Positions 29,812 to 34,178 of a stretch of 34,178 nucleotides of DNA are shown one piece after another. Source of the stretch: an uncultured Eubacteriales bacterium. GTDB lineage: Bacteria > Bacillota > Clostridia > Christensenellales > Aristaeellaceae. Every line of letters starts with the position of its first letter. Position 1 is the first letter of the stretch. The position numbers were made by a program, and so were the translations under genes. The notes under the pieces are model-generated. The model was not told the DNA's origin. It made no database searches and worked only from the letters and a program-made list of their open reading frames with translations. The stretch is taken from NCBI GenBank assembly GCA_902781945.1, contig CACZLE010000019.1:1-34178 (forward strand), written 5' to 3'.

Positions 29812-29833
29812 TTGAGCGCCGAAAATGTATATT
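29805..29833 (+). promoter_or_regulatory. Second, weaker opposed promoter candidate for the ABC exporter
   Basis: CTGTCA (29805-29810), 17-nt spacer, TATATT (29828-29833). Together with the leftward promoter it repeats the overlapping -35 geometry seen at two other loci. Confidence 0.45.
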
Positions 29834-29847
29834 TGGAGCAAATTGGA

Positions 29848-29876
29848 TTGAAAGCCGGGCCGTAAAGTGATATGAT
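29848..29876 (+). promoter_or_regulatory. Main sigma-A promoter of the ABC exporter
   Basis: TTGAAA (29848-29853), 17-nt spacer, TATGAT (29871-29876). The start near 29883 lies 22 nt before the ATG. Confidence 0.8.
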
Positions 29877-29904
29877 AGCGCCATGATGAAGGGAGGAGAT
29901 CAAT

Positions 29905-30627
29905 ATGCTCCGAATCGAACACCTGACCAAGCAGTACAACGGCAAGGATCAAAAGGCCGTGGACGATCTGACGCTTCATATCCAGCCCGGCGAGATCTAC
30001 GGCTTCATCGGCCACAACGGCGCGGGCAAGACCACCACCCTCAAATCCTGCGCGGGTATCCTGCATTTTGACGCGGGGGAGATCTATATCGACGGCATTT
30101 CCTTAAAGGAGAACCCCCTGGAGTGCAAGCGCCGCATGGCCTATATCCCCGATAACCCCGATCTGTATGAATTCCTCAGCGGCATTCAGTATCTGGGCTT
30201 CGTGGGGGATATTTACCAGGTGCCCGTGGAGGATCGGGAAAAACGCATCGCGGAATACAGCGCGGCGCTGGAATTGACCGACGATCTGGGCAGCAAGATC
30301 AATTCCTATTCCCACGGCATGAAGCAGAAGCTGGCCGTCATCTCCGCCCTGATCCACGCGCCCAGGCTCCTGATGATGGACGAGCCCTTCGTGGGGCTTG
30401 ATCCCAAGGCCGCCCATACGGTCAAGGAGATCATGCGCAAATTCTGCGATAACGGCGGGGCCATCTTCTTCTCCACCCACGTGCTGGAGGTGGCCGAAAA
30501 GCTGTGCGACAAGGTGGCCATCATCCGGGGCGGCAAGCTGGTGATCTCCGGTCCCACCGAGGCCGTGCGCGGCAACGAATCCCTGGAGGATGTGTTCCTG
30601 GAATTGGTGGAGGAAGGCCATGCTTAA
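29905..30627 (+). CDS. ABC transporter ATP-binding protein
   Basis: A 240-residue ATPase. Walker A is GHNGAGKTT (about residues 36-44), the signature is SHGMKQKL rather than LSGGQ, Walker B is LLMMDEPFVGLD and the switch His is in STHVLE. The SHGMKQ variant is usual in ABC-2 type exporters of the EcsA/BcrA kind. GGAGGAG lies 6 nt before the ATG. It overlaps the permease gene by 8 nt, so the two form one exporter. The substrate (peptide, lipid or drug) cannot be told. Confidence 0.93.
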   Translation: MLRIEHLTKQYNGKDQKAVDDLTLHIQPGEIYGFIGHNGAGKTTTLKSCAGILHFDAGEIYIDGISLKENPLECKRRMAYIPDNPDLYEFLSGIQYLGFVGDIYQVPVEDREKRIAEYSAALELTDDLGSKINSYSHGMKQKLAVISALIHAPRLLMMDEPFVGLDPKAAHTVKEIMRKFCDNGGAIFFSTHVLEVAEKLCDKVAIIRGGKLVISGPTEAVRGNESLEDVFLELVEEGHA

Positions 30628-32239
30628 ACTATTGCTCAAGATCCGCTTGAAAGCCCTGGCGGACGGCTTTTTCAACCGCCATCGCAGGGGCAAGAGCGGC
30701 GGCAAGGGCATGAAGGCCCTGCTGATCTTCCTGCTGATCTACTGCGTGGCGGCCTTTGGCGGCATGTTCGGCATGATGTTCTACGCCATGTACGAGCCCT
30801 TCCGGATGATGGAAATGGGTTGGCTGTATTACAGCATGTGCGGCGTGATGGCCACCATGCTGTGCTTCGTGGGCTCCGTTTTCTTTACCCAGTCCACCCT
30901 CTACGACGCCAAGGACAACGAATTGCTGCTGTCCATGCCCATTCCCTCCAGCGTCATCCTGGGCAGCCGCATGGCGCTGCTGCTGCTCCTCAATTACGCC
31001 TATTCGCTGCTGATGACGGCGACCTGCGGCGTGGTGCGCTGCATCGTGGCCCCGGTCACGGTCCTGGGCGTGGCGCGCTATGTGGCCGCGGCCCTGCTCC
31101 TGCCCCTGATCCCCACCACCCTGTCCTGCATCGTGGGGTATCTGATCGCCCTCGTCATCAGCAGGGTGCGCAACAAGAGTCTGGTTTCCATGGTGCTGTC
31201 CCTGATCTTCCTGGGCGCGTACTTCGCTGTGTGCTTCAATATGCAGAGCTACATCGAGCGCATGGTGCAGAACGGCGCGGCCATCGGCGCGGCCATCCAG
31301 AAAGCCCTGCCGCCCTTCTATGCCCTGGGTCTGGCCCTGGATCAGGGGGATTGGCTGCAACTGCTCCGCTTCGCCCTGTGGTGCATCGTGCCCTTCGCGG
31401 CGGTGTATTATCTCCTCAGCCGCAGCTTCATCCGCCTTGCCACGGCCAAGAAGGGCCTGAAAAAGGTCAAATATCAGGCTGGCAGGCTGCAAGCCTCCTC
31501 CGTCCGCTGGGCGCTGACCCGCAAGGAGCTGCTGCACCTGGGCAACAGCTCGGCCTATATGCTCAATGGCTGTTTGGGGGCCATCCTGGCGGTGGCCATG
31601 TCCGTGCTGGTGGCGGTGAAGGGGGAAAGTATCCTGCAAGGTTTGGCCGATATCTACGCCGGCGGCTTTGATATCCATGCGTATATCATGCCCTTCGCCT
31701 GCGTCATCGAGTGCCTCACCCTGTCCATGACCATCATTTCCGCCCCGTCCATCTCCCTGGAGGGCAAAAACCTGTGGATGCTGCAAAGCGCGCCCGTCAA
31801 GGCGGGGGATGTGCTGCTGGGCAAAGCCCTGGCCCATATGCTGGTGGCCGGGCCCGCCGCCCTGCTGTCCTCCCTGCTGCTGGCCCTGACGCTGCCCATG
31901 AAGGCAGCGGAGATCGCTTTGCTGTTCGTTCTGCCCCTGGTGCTGGTGGCCTTCATGGCCCTGCTGGGCGTCACGGTGAACCTGCGCTGGCCCCGGTTCG
32001 ACTATACCAACGAGACTTACGTCATCAAGCAGAGCGCCAGCGTGACCATCACCATGTTCTCCGGCATGGGCCTGGTGATCCTGCCCTGCCTGCTCTATGT
32101 GCTCCTGCTGCGCAAGGTGCTTTTGCCCGCCGATATGCTGCTCATCGCCACGGTTGTGCTTGCCATCGCGGATTTTGTGTTGTATCATTATCTTACGCAC
32201 GGGGCGCAGAAGGCCTTTGCGAATCTCAATCAGGATTGA
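30620..32239 (+). CDS. ABC exporter permease (about 12 membrane spans)
   Basis: A 539-residue membrane protein with a basic cytoplasmic N-terminus (residues 1-30) and roughly twelve hydrophobic segments in two halves separated by a polar loop near residues 270-310 (KKGLKKVKYQAGRLQ). It resembles large ABC-2-like permeases in Firmicutes. The conserved SPS-like segment SMPIPSSVILGSR follows the KDNELLL stretch. Translation starts at ATG 30620 inside the ATPase gene's last codons, with GGAGGAAGG just upstream; the longer open frame to the left is not coding. No extra binding protein is encoded nearby. Confidence 0.88.
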   Translation: MLKLLLKIRLKALADGFFNRHRRGKSGGKGMKALLIFLLIYCVAAFGGMFGMMFYAMYEPFRMMEMGWLYYSMCGVMATMLCFVGSVFFTQSTLYDAKDNELLLSMPIPSSVILGSRMALLLLLNYAYSLLMTATCGVVRCIVAPVTVLGVARYVAAALLLPLIPTTLSCIVGYLIALVISRVRNKSLVSMVLSLIFLGAYFAVCFNMQSYIERMVQNGAAIGAAIQKALPPFYALGLALDQGDWLQLLRFALWCIVPFAAVYYLLSRSFIRLATAKKGLKKVKYQAGRLQASSVRWALTRKELLHLGNSSAYMLNGCLGAILAVAMSVLVAVKGESILQGLADIYAGGFDIHAYIMPFACVIECLTLSMTIISAPSISLEGKNLWMLQSAPVKAGDVLLGKALAHMLVAGPAALLSSLLLALTLPMKAAEIALLFVLPLVLVAFMALLGVTVNLRWPRFDYTNETYVIKQSASVTITMFSGMGLVILPCLLYVLLLRKVLLPADMLLIATVVLAIADFVLYHYLTHGAQKAFANLNQD

Positions 32240-32244
32240 TCTCC

Positions 32245-34080
32245 ATGCAGAAGAATCCGTTTTTGCCCGTCACAAAAGAAGACATGCTCCGGCGCGGCTG
32301 GGACGCGCCGGACTTTGTCTATGTCGTGGGGGAGGCCTATGTGGATCATCCCTCTTTCGGCCACGCCATCATCAGCCGCATCCTGGAGCAGGCGGGCTAT
32401 AAGGTGGCCATGCTGTGCCTGCCGGATTGGCATACTTGTGAGGAGTTCAAGCGGTTTGGCCGTCCCAGGCTGGGTTTCCTGGTGACGGCGGGGGTCATCG
32501 ACAGCATGGTCAATCACTACACCGCCGCCCGCCGCCGCCGTCATGACGACGTGTACGCTCCCGGGGGCCAGGGCGGCATGCGCCCGGACCGGGCGGTGAC
32601 GGTGTACGCTAACCGCATCCACGAGGCCTATCCCGGCGCGCCGGTGCTCATCGGCGGGGTGGAGGCCTCCCTGCGCCGGTTCTCCCACTACGATTATTGG
32701 GACGACAAGGTGCGCCGCAGCGTACTGGTGGACAGCGCGGCCACGATCCTCATGTACGGCATGGGGGAGAAGAGCATCCTGGAATGCGCGGCGTGGCTGC
32801 GGGACGGCATGCCGCAGGAGGCTTTGTCCGCCATCCGCGGCATCTGCTACATGGCCAAAACCCCGCCTGCGGGCATCGACATGCTGCCCTCCCACGATGA
32901 AATCGTAAAGGATAAAAAGGCCTACGCCCGTTCCGTTATGCAGGAATATAACGAAGCTGATCCCATCCGGGGCCACGCCCTGTGCCAGCAGCAGGATACC
33001 CAGCGCTACGTGGTGCAAAATCCGCCGTCTCTGCTCCTGACCACGGCGGAGCTGGACGCCGTGTATGCTCTGCCCTACACCCGCCAGTATCATCCCATGT
33101 ACGAGGCCCAGGGCGGCGTGCCCGCCTTGAATGAGGTGCGCTTTTCCATCAGCGCCGTGCGGGGCTGCTACGGAGCCTGCGCTTTTTGCGCGCTTACCTT
33201 CCATCAGGGCCGCATCATCCAAAGCCGCAGCGAGGAATCCCTGCTGGCAGAAGCCAAAATGCTGACGAAATTCCCCGATTTCAAGGGCTATATCCACGAT
33301 GTGGGAGGTCCCACCGCCAATTTCCGCCAGCCATCCTGCCAAAAGCAATTGAAGCACGGCTGCTGTCCCAACCGCCAATGCCTGTTCCCCAAGCCCTGTC
33401 CCAATCTGACGGTGACCCACAAGGACTTTTTGCAAACCCTGCGCAAAATGCGCCAGCTGCCCGGGGTCAAAAAGGTGTTCATCCGCTCGGGCCTGCGGTT
33501 TGATTACATCATGGCCGATCCCCAGCGGGAGCAGGTCTTAAAGGAATTGTGTAAATATCACATCAGCGGCCAGATGAAGGTGGCTCCGGAGCACATCAGC
33601 GACAATGTGCTGCCCATGATGGGCAAGCCCTGCAACGCGGTGTTCGAGCAGTTCGGCGCGCTCTACGCCAAAACCAATGACAAGCTGGGTATGAAGCAAT
33701 ACCTGGTGCCTTATCTCATGAGCAGCCACCCCGGCAGCACCCTCCAGGACGCCGTGGATCTGGCCCTCTACCTCAAAAGCAAGCGCGTCCAGCCCGAACA
33801 GGTGCAGGATTTCTATCCTACCCCCGGCACCATCAGCACCGCCATGTACTATACCGGCATCGATCCCCGCACCATGAAGCCCGTCTATGTGCCCCGCACC
33901 CAGAAGGAAAAGGACATGCAGCGGGCCCTGCTGCAATGGAAAAACCCCAAGAACCACCCCATGATCCGGGAAGCCCTGCGCCAATGTGGCCGGGAGGATC
34001 TGATCGGCTTCGGGCCCCATTGCCTCGTGCCGCCGGGGAATGATTCGCAGCAAAGACAGCATAGAAAATATAGCAAATAA
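32245..34080 (+). CDS. YgiQ family radical SAM protein
   Basis: A 611-residue protein of the YgiQ (UPF0313) family. The N-terminal region has the B12-binding-like FGHAIISRILEQAGYKVAMLCLPDW and LIGGVEASLRRFSHYDYWDDK. The radical SAM motif is in VRGCYGACAFCAL, followed by the family patterns YIHDVGGPTANF and CPNLTVTHKDF, and a Cys-rich stretch KHGCCPNRQCLFPKPCP. The E. coli member is longer, with a C-terminal extension that is short here. Start ATG 32245 has AGGA about 9 nt upstream; a TTG 3 codons earlier overlaps the permease stop. The molecular role of YgiQ is unknown. It may be cotranscribed with the exporter. Confidence 0.92.
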   Translation: MQKNPFLPVTKEDMLRRGWDAPDFVYVVGEAYVDHPSFGHAIISRILEQAGYKVAMLCLPDWHTCEEFKRFGRPRLGFLVTAGVIDSMVNHYTAARRRRHDDVYAPGGQGGMRPDRAVTVYANRIHEAYPGAPVLIGGVEASLRRFSHYDYWDDKVRRSVLVDSAATILMYGMGEKSILECAAWLRDGMPQEALSAIRGICYMAKTPPAGIDMLPSHDEIVKDKKAYARSVMQEYNEADPIRGHALCQQQDTQRYVVQNPPSLLLTTAELDAVYALPYTRQYHPMYEAQGGVPALNEVRFSISAVRGCYGACAFCALTFHQGRIIQSRSEESLLAEAKMLTKFPDFKGYIHDVGGPTANFRQPSCQKQLKHGCCPNRQCLFPKPCPNLTVTHKDFLQTLRKMRQLPGVKKVFIRSGLRFDYIMADPQREQVLKELCKYHISGQMKVAPEHISDNVLPMMGKPCNAVFEQFGALYAKTNDKLGMKQYLVPYLMSSHPGSTLQDAVDLALYLKSKRVQPEQVQDFYPTPGTISTAMYYTGIDPRTMKPVYVPRTQKEKDMQRALLQWKNPKNHPMIREALRQCGREDLIGFGPHCLVPPGNDSQQRQHRKYSK

Positions 34081-34128
34081 TACTATTCCCTGATTAAAAC
34101 AAGATACTAAAAACAGAAATTGGCAAAC

Positions 34129-34178
34129 GCCCTCATCCGACCTCCCGATGGTCGGCCACCTTCCCCCGCTGCGGCAGG
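34129..34178. repeat. Start of a palindromic GC-rich repeat cut by the window edge
   Basis: CCGACC (34137-34142) and GGTCGG (34150-34155) form a 6-bp hairpin with a 7-nt loop. It is preceded by CCCTCAT and followed by CCACCTTCCCCC, a pattern I know from dispersed repeats in many gut Clostridia, where a second G/C-rich arm ending in GGGGGAAGG follows. That arm would lie beyond the window. The 98-nt region after the YgiQ gene holds no gene. Confidence 0.5.

Noticed and set aside
30629..32200. A 523-codon minus-strand frame opposite the ABC permease, very rich in Gln, His and Gly
   Set aside because: It is the shadow of hydrophobic codons of the permease; there is no ribosome binding site and no recognisable domain.
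1..34178. CRISPR arrays, tRNA or rRNA genes, transposases, integrases
   Set aside because: No regularly spaced repeats, no cloverleaf or rRNA-like sequence and no such protein motifs were seen on either strand.

Overview
The window looks like a GC-rich chromosome segment from a member of the Clostridia (Bacillota), probably an uncultured gut or rumen lineage. The evidence is a Gram-positive gene set (DUF896, VanW-domain, Gx-type substrate-binding family, L,D-transpeptidase, PmbA/TldD pairs, ABC-F proteins), strong GGAGG-type ribosome binding sites, frequent TTG and GTG starts, and near-consensus sigma-A promoters with 17-bp spacers in otherwise GC-rich DNA. No rRNA, tRNA, CRISPR array, integrase or transposase was seen. 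The assignment is inference; no marker gene suitable for a species call is present.

Layout. 1-5.5 kb: a TldE/PmbA protein, an M3 oligopeptidase, a sigma-70/ECF factor fused to an unknown C-terminal domain, and a convergent tRNA-dihydrouridine synthase. 5.6-7.2 kb: an uncharacterised radical SAM protein translationally coupled to an L,D-transpeptidase. 7.2-12.3 kb: a tight six-gene leftward operon, in transcription order M1 peptidase, phosphodiester glycosidase, degenerate Lgt-like membrane protein, DUF896, Nudix hydrolase, VanW/SH3 protein; most products are exported or in the membrane. 12.4-15.3 kb: an Eis-like acetyltransferase, then an ABC-F ATPase behind a structured leader. 15.4-18.4 kb: an OmpR-type regulator and its histidine kinase, a strong terminator, then an NlpC/P60-SH3 gene broken by an in-frame TGA. 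18.5-22.2 kb, leftward: a second ABC-F protein of antibiotic-resistance type behind an attenuator-like leader, and uvrB. 22.5-25.1 kb: murA, an unknown membrane protein, and a divergent pair of a small HTH repressor and an 11-cysteine miniprotein. 25.1-29.8 kb, leftward operon: Gx family membrane protein, TldD, TldE, YdcF, AraC regulator. 29.9-34.1 kb: an ABC exporter (ATPase plus permease) and a YgiQ-type radical SAM protein. The right edge enters a palindromic repeat.

The most interesting signals are regulatory. Both ABC-F genes have 170-185-nt leaders carrying a three-codon upstream ORF (Met-Arg-Lys-stop and Met-Arg-Arg-stop) whose stop overlaps a second ATG, followed by stems that hide the Shine-Dalgarno or form a terminator; this suggests ribosome-sensing control of antibiotic-protection genes. 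Three divergent gene pairs are served by opposed promoters whose -35 hexamers overlap by five bases with identical geometry. Other unusual points are a nested, well-signalled start inside the sigma factor fusion, a histidine kinase with no ATG/GTG/TTG start, a LexA-like box at the uvrB transcription start, and the HTH/Cys-rich divergent module with a 10-bp inverted repeat.
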